The translations under genes were made by a program, and so were the position numbers. From the NCBI GenBank assembly GCA_035559535.1, contig DATMBG010000026.1:72628-136627 (forward strand): a DNA stretch of 64,000 nucleotides. Reading direction: 5' to 3'. The DNA is from Candidatus Limnocylindrales bacterium. Lineage in GTDB: Bacteria > Moduliflexota > Moduliflexia > Moduliflexales > JAUQPW01. The notes below the pieces were generated by a model, which saw only the letters and a program-made list of their open reading frames with translations, was not told the DNA's origin and did no database searches. Below are positions 26,166 through 36,200 of the stretch, piece after piece; the stretch's first letter is position 1, and the number at the start of each line of letters is the position of its first letter.

Positions 26166-27172
26166 TAATTCTGTTTAAGCTCCACCATTCTCCCTTCTGA
26201 GCGCAGAGAGCGTTCGGCTGCTTCCAGAATGTTAACAACATTCAACCCTGCCCGCCCATCGGTAGTGGGGCGCTTTCCGGTTAAAACACATTCTACAAAT
26301 TCTTGGGTTATAAAGCTTAGGGCTTCGGTTTGTTCAATTTTGGGGGCATACATGTCCCCGACTCGATATTGGATCAGGGTATTGTACACGGCCTCTTCTC
26401 CTTTGATTTCCACACCCTTATCGTATACTTTCACCTTCTCACTGGGTTCTACATCATCATAGACGACCATGTGTTTGGTTCCGGCTAACAGAATTCTTCT
26501 TATCTTTACGGGGGATAGCCAGCTCACATGAAAGTGCGCTATAAGTTTATCGTTAAAGTGAACCGTCAAATAGGCCATGTCTTCCAGATCATTGAAATGA
26601 TTCACGCCGACAGCCGAAACCGACACAGGCCGTTTATCAATGAGATAATCCATGATGGATATATCGTGGGGAGCCAGATCCCAGATCACATTGGTATCAT
26701 GCTGGAATAATCCCAGATTCACCCGTACGGAGTCGAAATAGAGTATTTCCCCGACGTCTCCTCGATCTATGATTTCTTTTATTTTCCTTATGGCACTGGT
26801 ATAAACAAAGGTATGATCTACCATGAGGGTTAATCCTTTACTTTCAGCACGATCCAAAAGCTCGTAAGCCTCCGTACTTTTGGTTGTCATGGGCTTTTCC
26901 ATGAAAAGATGTTTTCCAGCTTTAAGAACTTTCATACCTAGAGGATAATGGGTTGAGACCGGTGTCGCAATGGCAATAGCATCTATATCCTTTCGTTTCA
27001 AAAGGTCTTCAAAGACCGGTGTAACTTCAACGTTAGGAAATTTTTGTTTGATCCTTTGGAGATGTCTGGTTTGAATATCACAGCATACTACTCCCTGGAT
27101 GTTCTCCACGGCCAAAAAATTTCGAACAAGATTTGGTCCCCAATAACCAAGCCCAACGACGCCTATTTTCAT
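26165..27172 (-). CDS. Gfo/Idh/MocA dehydrogenase (WbpB/WlbA-like)
   Basis: The 335-residue NAD-dependent dehydrogenase has the Rossmann motif GVVGLGYWGPNLVRNF, the EKP signature LFMEKPMTTKSTEAY, VDHTFVYTSAIRKIKEI and DLAPHDISIMDYLI. These match UDP-N-acetylglucosaminuronate 3-dehydrogenases of diacetamido-uronate pathways. A strong GAGGAG lies just before the ATG. It is one base overlapped with the acetyltransferase downstream, reproducing as two genes what 21317-22918 encodes as one. No matching second aminotransferase is nearby, so it probably shares the DegT enzyme at 20087-21220. Confidence 0.88.
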   Translation of the reverse strand: MKIGVVGLGYWGPNLVRNFLAVENIQGVVCCDIQTRHLQRIKQKFPNVEVTPVFEDLLKRKDIDAIAIATPVSTHYPLGMKVLKAGKHLFMEKPMTTKSTEAYELLDRAESKGLTLMVDHTFVYTSAIRKIKEIIDRGDVGEILYFDSVRVNLGLFQHDTNVIWDLAPHDISIMDYLIDKRPVSVSAVGVNHFNDLEDMAYLTVHFNDKLIAHFHVSWLSPVKIRRILLAGTKHMVVYDDVEPSEKVKVYDKGVEIKGEEAVYNTLIQYRVGDMYAPKIEQTEALSFITQEFVECVLTGKRPTTDGRAGLNVVNILEAAERSLRSEGRMVELKQN

Positions 27173-27193
27173 CTTTATCTCCTCGAAAATGGT

Positions 27194-28672
27194 TTATTTT
27201 CCCCCTCTCCCAAAGATCATGACCGGGATTGTCTTAAGGATAAGTTGTAAATCTAAAAGCCACCAAGCATTATGGATATAAAAAAGGTCAAGAATCACCA
27301 TGTCCTCGAATCCTACACGACTTCGCCCGCTCACCTGCCAGACTCCTGTACAGCCGGGGGTGACGCTAAGACGTTTTTTATGCCAGTCCTCATAACGCTC
27401 CCATTCATAGGGAAGACAGGGACGAGGGCCCACTAGGCTCATGTCACCCTTAAGAACGTTAATAAGCTGGGGCAGTTCATCGAGACTTGTTTTGCGAATG
27501 AATCTTCCAACACGGGTAATCCTGGACTCATCGATAATTTTTGTCAATTTCTGATGAGGATTATAGTTTTTCTTTTCACGGATGAAGATCTCATATCTTT
27601 GCTTTCGAGTCTCATCCTTATCACTCCCCAAGTACATAGAGCGGAACTTATAAAACTGGAATGGCTTCCCATTTTTTCCAATCCGGGTCTGCTTAAATAA
27701 GATAGGGCCCCGTGAATCAATCTTAATGGCGATAGCAATTATAACTAAAACAGGCGCCAAAAGTAGTAAAGCCAAACTTGTAAAAAATAAATCGAATACC
27801 CGCTTGGAAATCCGCTGTAAGGTATTCGGCGTAGAGTTACTGACGGCAACCACGGGCACATTTCCGTAGCGTTCTATAGGGATAAGAGTTGGAATAATCT
27901 CGTAGAGAGGAGAGGCAATCTTGATCAAGGCACGGGTTTTTAAACATACTCCGATAACCTCCAGGAGACGGATGTGGGAGACATTGTCTAAACACACCAG
28001 GATCTCATTGATACGGTGTTCGTCAACGATATAGGGGGTATCGGAAACTTTCCCAAGTACTTTAAGACCTTTGAAGATGGTCGAACCAACAGGTTTCTTA
28101 TCATCAAGAAAGCCGATTACCTGTAAGCCATAAGGGTTATTGGAACGAAGATTGGCTGCAACCGATTTTCCCGTCCTCCCAGCTCCGATGATCAAAAGTG
28201 ATCGATGATAAAGGTGGTTCTTCGTAAGAAACAAAAATAGATTTCGAAAAAGAAAAACTCTAAAAAAAAGCAATAATCCAAAACTTATGAGGGCAAAATA
28301 GAGAATTATGAGTCGACTATCCACAATAAGGCGATCTACAATGTGGAAGATTCCCTCCATTCGAGACTCTGTGAAGAAGGACAGTAGAGCAAAACCCACT
28401 GCAGCCTGGAAGAGCGCCCGGCTAATCCCGATTACCTGATCTGAAACAGTAAGAAATACATTTATTCTATAAAGACAGTGATGTTGGAAAATTAAAATAA
28501 TCCCTAAAGCATACACCAAGAAGAATAAAACCTCAGGGGTTATGAAAGGAAAATAGAGCGGAAATATATCCATTTTTGGACTGTGAAACTTTAGCGCTAC
28601 AGTAAACGCTATGTTGATCAATATCCAGTCCAGCAGTGCAAGAATATATTTATAAGGTGGATATCGTTTCAT
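27194..28672 (-). CDS. Undecaprenyl-phosphate sugar-1-phosphate transferase (WbaP/WcaJ type), complete
   Basis: The 492-residue protein has about four N-terminal membrane helices and a nucleotide-binding middle domain ([20 protein letters not shown]). The C-terminal catalytic domain follows the re-entrant helix [20 protein letters not shown]. Catalytic features are [22 protein letters not shown] (positions ~340-362), the DE pair in [20 protein letters not shown] with PRP, and [13 protein letters not shown]. It transfers a sugar-1-phosphate to undecaprenyl phosphate, starting repeat-unit synthesis. AGGAAGGA precedes the ATG. It sits 21 bases before the dehydrogenase gene. Confidence 0.9.
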   Translation of the reverse strand: MKRYPPYKYILALLDWILINIAFTVALKFHSPKMDIFPLYFPFITPEVLFFLVYALGIILIFQHHCLYRINVFLTVSDQVIGISRALFQAAVGFALLSFFTESRMEGIFHIVDRLIVDSRLIILYFALISFGLLLFFRVFLFRNLFLFLTKNHLYHRSLLIIGAGRTGKSVAANLRSNNPYGLQVIGFLDDKKPVGSTIFKGLKVLGKVSDTPYIVDEHRINEILVCLDNVSHIRLLEVIGVCLKTRALIKIASPLYEIIPTLIPIERYGNVPVVAVSNSTPNTLQRISKRVFDLFFTSLALLLLAPVLVIIAIAIKIDSRGPILFKQTRIGKNGKPFQFYKFRSMYLGSDKDETRKQRYEIFIREKKNYNPHQKLTKIIDESRITRVGRFIRKTSLDELPQLINVLKGDMSLVGPRPCLPYEWERYEDWHKKRLSVTPGCTGVWQVSGRSRVGFEDMVILDLFYIHNAWWLLDLQLILKTIPVMIFGRGGK

Positions 28673-28778
28673 AAACCTAAGAATTCCTTCCTAGAGCAGG
28701 GATCTCCGTTAAACTGAAGCTTTGATTAGCCCGAGAATATAGGAAACCAAATGGGAGCATAGAAAATAAAAGAAATTT

Positions 28779-29951
28779 TTATTGACAGATTAAGGAGTTA
28801 ATTAGCTTGATATATCTTGCCCTCATAATCTCCCACTTGTAAGCTTGATATCTATTAAAGGCGTTTTCCGTAAACTTACGAACTTCTGAGGGGTAGCGAT
28901 AAACAAAAACTATTTTTTCAGCCAACTGGTCAGCGTCATCAGAATCAAAATAAATTACGCAATCCTCGGGGAAGTAATATAAATAGGTTTTTAATTTCGT
29001 TGCGATTACCGGAATTTTAAGATAAATCATTTCCGTTAATTTAAGGGAATAGTATAAATCGGAATAAATATCCTTTTTGGGCGGCAGAATGCAAACCGAT
29101 GCGGTAGAGAGTCTTTCCATCATTTCCTTAAATCTCAGTCTTCCCTGATATCGAACATTATGAATAGCTAACTTGTTTGCCAGGTTTAATATATTCTCCA
29201 GGTCTGGACCGTCCCCATATAAATGGAATTCTATTTTAGAATAAATCTCTGGATATTTCCTCTTAATTATTTCTAAAGCTTTTACAATCAATGAAAGATT
29301 TAAATTAAAATTTATAGTCCCATTGTAAACAATATTAAATTTATCTGTTTTTTCTCTCTGAATTAGAGGTAACTCGGAGGGATCCACTCCATTCATGACA
29401 ACGGTAATATTTTTTTTTATCTTGACTCTGTTTTCTAATATCCCTCGGGCAAGATCATGAAAAACTATCACTTCATCCGCAAATCCAAAAGATGCCTTCT
29501 CTTGAAAATACAAGATCTTCATGATAAAAGAGTTCTGAGTGGAGGGTTTGTGCTGACACATGAATTCGGGAAATAGTTCATGGAAATCTAAGATGATTTT
29601 TGAGCCTAGAATTTTAGGGATCCAGCAAGTAAATACCAAAAAATCTGGTAGAGTATGCACATGGAATAATCTTATCCGATGTCGAAGGCAAAGATAAGAA
29701 ACAATCAAAAAACTAAAAACCTCAAAAAGAAAATACTCCCAGAGTCTTCTCATAAAGGAAGATCTTTTCTTCCTTAAGGGAACCCGATAAATATTAATAT
29801 TCCCATTATGTTCTAAAATTTTTTTGGAATCCCCCTTAATACAGACAATAAAAACTTTAAATTCATGGGCTAACAGCGTATTGGTGTATCTTCGAATTCT
29901 GGAGTCTTTTGGAAATTCATCAAAGAATACATGACAAAGTTTCTTCTCCAT
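28779..29951 (-). CDS. Glycosyltransferase family 4
   Basis: The 390-residue GT-B protein has HVFFDEFPKDSRIRRYTNT at the start, a membrane-associating hydrophobic stretch (FEVFSFLIVSYLCLR), then FHVHTLPDFLVF, ILDFHELFPEFM, VVMNGVDPSELP, FHLYGDGPDLENIL and the donor-site region SLKLTEMIYLKIPVIATK. The layout resembles enzymes that transfer sugars in exopolysaccharide loci. The reading frame is visibly richer in A/T (many Lys, Ile, Asn, Phe codons) than the glycosyltransferases at 10-17 kb, consistent with a separate origin. It is followed after 43 bases by the third AsnB-like gene upstream in transcription order. Confidence 0.85.
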   Translation of the reverse strand: MEKKLCHVFFDEFPKDSRIRRYTNTLLAHEFKVFIVCIKGDSKKILEHNGNINIYRVPLRKKRSSFMRRLWEYFLFEVFSFLIVSYLCLRHRIRLFHVHTLPDFLVFTCWIPKILGSKIILDFHELFPEFMCQHKPSTQNSFIMKILYFQEKASFGFADEVIVFHDLARGILENRVKIKKNITVVMNGVDPSELPLIQREKTDKFNIVYNGTINFNLNLSLIVKALEIIKRKYPEIYSKIEFHLYGDGPDLENILNLANKLAIHNVRYQGRLRFKEMMERLSTASVCILPPKKDIYSDLYYSLKLTEMIYLKIPVIATKLKTYLYYFPEDCVIYFDSDDADQLAEKIVFVYRYPSEVRKFTENAFNRYQAYKWEIMRARYIKLINSLICQ

Positions 29952-29994
29952 GATAAAATCAACCTTATCTTTTCCCTTTTTTGAAATAAAATTC

Positions 29995-31923
29995 TTATGA
30001 CAGGTTATTCGACTTTTTTACAGGAACCATTTCCTCGAAATCTAAAATTCGATTTTCGAAAAACACCTTATGCCATAATTCGAAAGACAAAAGGGCAAAA
30101 ATCTGACGTTGGTAATTTTGTTTACGACTTTGATGTAGGTCAATAAGTCGATTAATATATGCCATATTAAAGTAGTTCCTGCAAGTTGAATCCTTACTAT
30201 TAAATATTTTTTTTGCAGTTATGGCTAGATTATTTTGTAACCATAAATCCATAGGCGTTGCAAATCCTTGTTTTTTTCGGAGGATGATTTCCTGGGGAAG
30301 CCATTTTTTAACGGCCATTTTATGAAGGTATTTATGAACTTTTCCCTTTAACTTTAAGGTGGAGGGCAGAGATTCTAGAAACTTAACCAGCTCTATATCT
30401 AAAAAAGGAACACGCATCTCTAAAGAATTTGCCATAGACATTTTGTCCCCCAACAAAAGCAAGTTATCGGCTAAAGACATGCGGGTATCGATATATAAAA
30501 TCTTCGCAAGAGAATCTTTAAGATGAAAAGTTTGTTGGTACCAGCGTTCGACTAATCCCAGATCTACATTGATTACTCTCTTCTTGATCTCTTCGTTGAA
30601 TAATCGGGCTTTTTGAGTAGGGGTAAAGATGGTATAAATCGCTAAGAACCTTTCTAATTCATTTTCAAACTGACAGGCAAACGCTGCACGCTTCAGGCGT
30701 TCATTGCGTGGGAGTACTTGAACCAGGGTTAGGAGGGGAAGTAAACGTAAGAATCGGGCATATTTACTCAGGTAGTATTCTCCAAAATACCTTGCATACC
30801 CTGCTAATAGTTCATCGGCACCTTGACCAGCCAATGCCACCTTTAAATGGGTTGCTGCAAGTTTAGAAACATAATATAAAGCTGTGGTTGACGTCACAGC
30901 GAAAGGCTCCTCCAGGTAATAAAAGGAGCGAGGAAAAAAATTTAAATATTCCTTTTGTGATAAACAGATCTCATAGTGTTCAGAATTGATCAATTCTGCT
31001 GTACGTCGGGCTTTATGCAGTTCATTGTAATCCCCTTTACCTTCAAATCCAATGGTAAAAGTCTTTATTCTGCCAGAAGCCTCTTTTTGCATGAGATACC
31101 CTACCACAGCCGAATCAATACCACCACTTAATAGCAAACCCACAGGTACATCGCTTATCATCTGACGTCTGATTGCATTTTCGAGCAATCTTTGGTATTC
31201 CAGAATTGCCTCTGCTTCAGAGATCTTCGGGTGGGGAATAGGTATATAATCCCAATAAGATTTCAGTTCCAGGTTCCCTCGAAAATCTAGTTTCAAATAG
31301 TGTCCAGGACTCAATTTTTTGATATTTTTGAAAAGCGTCTGGGGGGAAGGATTATATCGAAAGGTAAGAAAGCTATGGAGGGCTTCATAATCCAGTTCTT
31401 TTTCTATGGAAGGGTCCTGAAAAATAGCTTTTATTTCAGATCCGAACAGCAGTTTTCCGTTGTTTATGGTGTAATAAACTGGTTTTACCCCAAAGTGGTC
31501 TCTGGCCAATATGAGAACATGTTTTTGTTGGTCGTAAATTGCAAAGGCAAAGATTCCATTCAAGCGTGCAAAAGCGGTTTCACCATATTCTTTATATAGG
31601 TAGATGATAGCCTCGGTATCTGATTTTGTCTGGAATATATGGCCTCTCTGCTCTAATTCTTTCCTCAATTCACGGAAATTATAGATTTCTCCGTTGAACA
31701 CTATCCAAATTCTACCTTCTTGATCGGACATGGGTTGTTTACCTGTTGCCAGGTCAATGATACTCAGTCGTCTGTGGCCAAGCCCCACCTTTTGGGTTTC
31801 ATCGATAAAGAAGCCTTCATCATCAGGCCCCCTATGGGTCATGCAATCACACATCCGGGTCAGCAATTCCCGATTAAGGGTCTGAGCCCAATTAAAGATG
31901 AATACCCCTGCAATACCACACAT
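29995..31923 (-). CDS. asnB: Asparagine synthetase-like amidotransferase (AsnB paralogue 3)
   Basis: The 642-residue protein starts MCGIAGVFIFNW (Cys2 nucleophile). It has THRGPDDEGFF, GLGHRRLSIIDLATGKQPM, NGEIYNFRELRKELE, the PP-loop SGGIDSAVVG near residue 268 and GQGADELLAGY. It resembles canonical asparagine synthetases more than paralogue 2 does, so aspartate amidation cannot be excluded. Given three other copies in the locus, amidation of a uronic acid is at least as likely. It overlaps no neighbour, but lies only eight bases from the upstream glycosyltransferase gene. Confidence 0.9.
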   Translation of the reverse strand: MCGIAGVFIFNWAQTLNRELLTRMCDCMTHRGPDDEGFFIDETQKVGLGHRRLSIIDLATGKQPMSDQEGRIWIVFNGEIYNFRELRKELEQRGHIFQTKSDTEAIIYLYKEYGETAFARLNGIFAFAIYDQQKHVLILARDHFGVKPVYYTINNGKLLFGSEIKAIFQDPSIEKELDYEALHSFLTFRYNPSPQTLFKNIKKLSPGHYLKLDFRGNLELKSYWDYIPIPHPKISEAEAILEYQRLLENAIRRQMISDVPVGLLLSGGIDSAVVGYLMQKEASGRIKTFTIGFEGKGDYNELHKARRTAELINSEHYEICLSQKEYLNFFPRSFYYLEEPFAVTSTTALYYVSKLAATHLKVALAGQGADELLAGYARYFGEYYLSKYARFLRLLPLLTLVQVLPRNERLKRAAFACQFENELERFLAIYTIFTPTQKARLFNEEIKKRVINVDLGLVERWYQQTFHLKDSLAKILYIDTRMSLADNLLLLGDKMSMANSLEMRVPFLDIELVKFLESLPSTLKLKGKVHKYLHKMAVKKWLPQEIILRKKQGFATPMDLWLQNNLAITAKKIFNSKDSTCRNYFNMAYINRLIDLHQSRKQNYQRQIFALLSFELWHKVFFENRILDFEEMVPVKKSNNLS

Positions 31924-31931
31924 AGTTGAGG

Positions 31932-32906
31932 TTACCCTGTTCTTTTGAGAATTATTTTATAAATTTCAATAATTTTATCTGCTACCGCTTCTAAACTTAA
32001 TGCCAGAACTTTATTACGACCATTTCTTAAACGGGTGTTAGTCTGTAAAACTTTCTGAAGAGCCGAGGAGATATGAACAGGATCATGTTTAACAAGGTAA
32101 CAATTTTCTACGCCTTCCAAACGCTCACGGATGTCTCCCACATCTACTGCAACAATCGGAAGATTGCAGGCTAAGGCTTCTTTCACAATGTTAGGTGACC
32201 CTTCATGGGCAGAGGTTAAAAGCAGGCAATTCACAGCATTTAGATAGTCTGCAACCATAGAAGGGGGTTTTCCTTCTACTGTGATTAGTTCAACCGAAGA
32301 GATTGACTGTCTGAGCAAATCTACAGCGGCTTTCGCCAACGGATAACGTTTTACCGGGTCAGACTTCCTACCTGCAAAAAGTATATAGAACTTCTCTTCA
32401 GGGAGATTTAATTCCAGGCGGTCTACTTCCTTTGGCCGGAATATCTCCAGATCTATCCCATTGGGTATCACGGATTTTTTTTTGGTTATTAAGCAGTTTG
32501 CAAGTTCATGGGATTTAGCAATACTATAGGAGGATAAAATAGACAGTAAATTGCTCAAAAAACGATGGCTTAGAATCGTTCTCAGGGTATATCTTCCTGA
32601 ATCATCACAATTGCCTAAAACATCATTCCCCATATAGGAAACAACAAGAGGAAGGGTTGTGGCGAGCCTTGCTGTCCAGCCTGCATACATGTAGTGGGCG
32701 TGTACAATATCATACTCCTTCGATCTGAGCTTTTCTCTGACCTGGTAGATACCCCCAAGGTATTTTTTGAGACCACGTCCCTTCAAAACGCAAACGTCCG
32801 CCTGTATGCCCTTTTTTCTAAGGGAATCAACCTGGAAGCCAATAAAGGATCCCGTATGGGGATTTTCTGGACTGGGATATACACCGGTCACATGTAAGAC
32901 TTTCAT
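31932..32906 (-). CDS. Glycosyltransferase, GT4-like
   Basis: The 324-residue protein is short for GT4 but has both halves: VLHVTGVYPSPENPHTGSFI at the start, DIVHAHYMYAGWTA, VVSYMGNDVLGNCD, SVIPNGIDLEIF, the donor-domain FYILFAGRKSDPVKRYPLA and LTSAHEGSPNIVKEALACNLP with the conserved E-x7-E. It probably transfers one sugar to the repeat unit. The 296-base gap upstream to the FG-GAP protein gene holds no gene or clear hairpin that I can see. Confidence 0.84.
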   Translation of the reverse strand: MKVLHVTGVYPSPENPHTGSFIGFQVDSLRKKGIQADVCVLKGRGLKKYLGGIYQVREKLRSKEYDIVHAHYMYAGWTARLATTLPLVVSYMGNDVLGNCDDSGRYTLRTILSHRFLSNLLSILSSYSIAKSHELANCLITKKKSVIPNGIDLEIFRPKEVDRLELNLPEEKFYILFAGRKSDPVKRYPLAKAAVDLLRQSISSVELITVEGKPPSMVADYLNAVNCLLLTSAHEGSPNIVKEALACNLPIVAVDVGDIRERLEGVENCYLVKHDPVHISSALQKVLQTNTRLRNGRNKVLALSLEAVADKIIEIYKIILKRTG

Positions 32907-33202
32907 TCTGCGTTTAGACGATAACTCAAGGAGTTCCCTCGCCTACCTTTCCAGGTTTTGCATCAATGGTAGTAAAATCTACGCTGGTGCGAGGTTAAGG
33001 TTTCTCCTTCAACTTTGTCCACTGTCGCAAGGGGAAGAAACGTTAAAATCAGGTTCTTTCCCTTCTAGGGTGGAAAAGAGCAGGTGGAAACCTCTCCGGT
33101 AGGAATTTCCTCTCTTAATATCCTTCTACCAGAGCCCGGAGTAAGAGAAAACCTTTGAATTTATGGCATTGGTTTTAATATGTATAACCGGCTCTTTGAC
33201 TC

Positions 33203-36200
33203 TTATGGAGTTTGATCCACTACATAAAGGTAACCATCACTAACGCTGACAATGACTTCTACCTGTGCATCTCCATCTACATCGGCCAGGATCAAGTCCT
33301 GGATCGGATAAACAAAATTATAGGTCCACACAATCTGACCATCCCTGGCCCGAATGGCATATAACCAGCCGTCTCCACTCCCTACCAGGACTTCAACCTG
33401 GCCATCTCCATTTATATCTGTACTGACCGCATTGCTCAAGGCAGACGGTTTCTGGGTTTCAGGGGAAACGATTTTACCCTGGCTTAGGAATAAATCCTGC
33501 AAGACTTTTCCGTCTTTCCCCCGTAAGATCCGTAATCGCCCACTGGCATTGGGGATAGCTATATCCATTATCTGATCGCCGTCTGCGTCCAGAAAGGTCG
33601 GCAGGATGTCGGTCGTCTCATAGCCGTCATCGGCTAAAGGGAGTGACCACAGCAGGCGGCCATCCTGCGCAAAAACTCCTACTTGATAACCTCCTGCTGC
33701 AGAGATAATCTCCGGTTCAGGATCTTCATTTAAATTAACAGTAAAGAAACGAGCATCTTCATGACTGGGGTAATGCCGAAAGAGGGTTCCATCTATTCCG
33801 CTCATGGCATAGCCCCAGATTCCTATTATGTCATCATAACCATCATTATTCAAGTCGTTAATTGCCAATACATTTGGGAAGTAGGCAGAAAAAGCCCGTG
33901 TCCATAGAATCTTGCCGTTATCCCCATCTAAGGCTATATATCCCAGAGGGCTTAACCCAAAAATATCTAATCGTCCTTTTCCATTAAAATTTCCGTATCC
34001 CAGTACCTTTAAATGTATCGGGGTTTCCCATACCTGGGCTGTATCTGATCGAATCAATTTCTCTTGGGGTCCTAGTTGGGTAAAATACTGTAAATTTAAA
34101 TTATCAGTTAAATAAAGCGGATAAAGAAGGTTATTAGATACGGATGTGGGATCTACAGTTTCTCGCCAGGTATGAGAGGGAAACTTTACTTGAGCGGTCT
34201 GATCCGTACTGCTCCAAAAAATCAAGCGAGTAGCTCTGGCTTGTCTCTCCGGTATAGCCCAAACCGGTGCTGCCCAATTTCCAACCTGGAACTCACTCTG
34301 CTGAAGGCCTGTCTCCCAATTCCAGAAGGTAACCTTACCATTTTGGTATGAAACTCCCAGGAAGATTCCAGAATTTGTTTCGGTTATATATAAACCGGAT
34401 ATGGGTACATCAACAGGCAATGTTTTTACTAACCGGGGAGTCTCGTTATTCTTATCCTGATAGATCCAGAGTTTTCCTTGATGATATAACCCAATCAAGG
34501 GGATAGTTCCCTCTTCCAGCCTTAGGATTCCCAGCAATGTGCCCTCCAAGGACCAACGCTTCTCCCATTTCGAATTCGTCGACTTCAGCAACTGTAAAGC
34601 TCTGACCGGTTTATTAAGAACCGTTAGTAACTCAATCTGTCCATCTCCATCAAAATCAGCTCCGGCCACGGCCCAACATCTTATTAAATCCTTAATGAGA
34701 TGACCATTTTGTCCATCATAAATATATACATGTTGTACCATATCTCTTAACGAAACATTAAAAACCACATCTGGGAACCCATCTCCATTCCAATCGTGGG
34801 AAGCATCTACAATTTTTTGGGTATTTTCATAATACCACGTCGTATCATTTGAGATAGTCCAAAGGGGAGTTAACTGATTCTTTGTGTATTTCAGCACAGA
34901 GAGATTACCTCCATTAATAACCCGTCCACTCCAGGAATGGGCAATAATTTCTAAAGAACCATCGTTATCCATATCTTGAAGAACTAATTCGGTTAATTCT
35001 CCGTAAATTCCAGGTTGTGAATATTCTGCCAGTATTTTACCCGTTGATCCATCCAGAACCTTAACGATGGGTGGGTCAAATACAACGACTTCGTTATGAC
35101 CATCTCCATCTAAATCCCCGGCTTCTGTAGCATGGTGATTCCAACCCGGATGAGGGGTTTGCCAGACCGGATGACATATACCGCCCTCTCCAAAGCCTTT
35201 GGCAAAGCTCCACATATAGGTGACCCAATTGGTTCCATTAAAGGCTGTGGAAACCCAATCTGTAATCCCATCTCCAGAAACATCTTTGAAGGTATTCCAA
35301 ACGGCATCATAACCATGAAGCCACCCGTTTTCAAAGTGACACAAAGTTTGGCCAGTCAGTCCATCCAGTACTATAAAGGTGAACCGGGGTGTTGCGGTCA
35401 CCAGAATTTCTTTCCGGTTGTCTCCGTTTACGTCAATTACACGGACCAGGGATACCTCTGGTTGGAGATAAGGAGAAACCCATAGATCCCGTCCATCCTT
35501 TATGGATACTGCACGTATTCGTCCGGCTTCAGAAAAAATAAACTCCGGAAATCCATCGGCATCAAGGTCGGTCATTTCTGAACTTCGCAACCGGCCTCCC
35601 GTAGAGACTCGCCAGCGAACCATGGGTTTTGTAATATCAGAAGATCCTGGTTGAAAACTTGTCTTCTGTAGGTCTCGTCCTATAACCGGCCAATCCAAGA
35701 CCGATGGGGTTATATACTTAATTCGAACTCGTGTAACCAATGGAGAAGGAGCTTCAGTGTTGGTCCTTGTCATTTTAATTTGATATTGTAAATATCGCTT
35801 CTGACCGAGTTCGGTAGGCACATAGGTACTTACTTCTTGCCAGCGTGTCCAACTGGTATCCGGAGTAGGTGTAGGACCTGTACGAACATACAGGGCAAAG
35901 GTGGATCGGTCATAACCTTCATGGAAGGGAGTCGCTATTCCCGGTTCGAATTGGATGGCATCTAACATAAAACGCATAATGATCGGTGCATTGAAGATGA
36001 ATTGTGGACGTACGGTTGCTACTTCAGAAGGTATAGATGAAAAAGAGATCGTACCTGTGTAGCGCTGCCATTCTGTTGATGTTGTAGTCTGAGTGAAAGC
36101 AACAATTTTCCCAATTTCTTGCCCCAGTTTATCATAAGCGATTACACTACCGGTTAAAGTACCTGATGGCCCATCGGGGGTTCTAAAATCGACACTTAAC

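Noticed and set aside
29995-31923. AsnB paralogue 3 called inactive because of SGGIDSA instead of SGGIDSS
   Set aside because: The PP-loop needs SGGxDS; Ala at the next position occurs in active members, so it is kept as intact.
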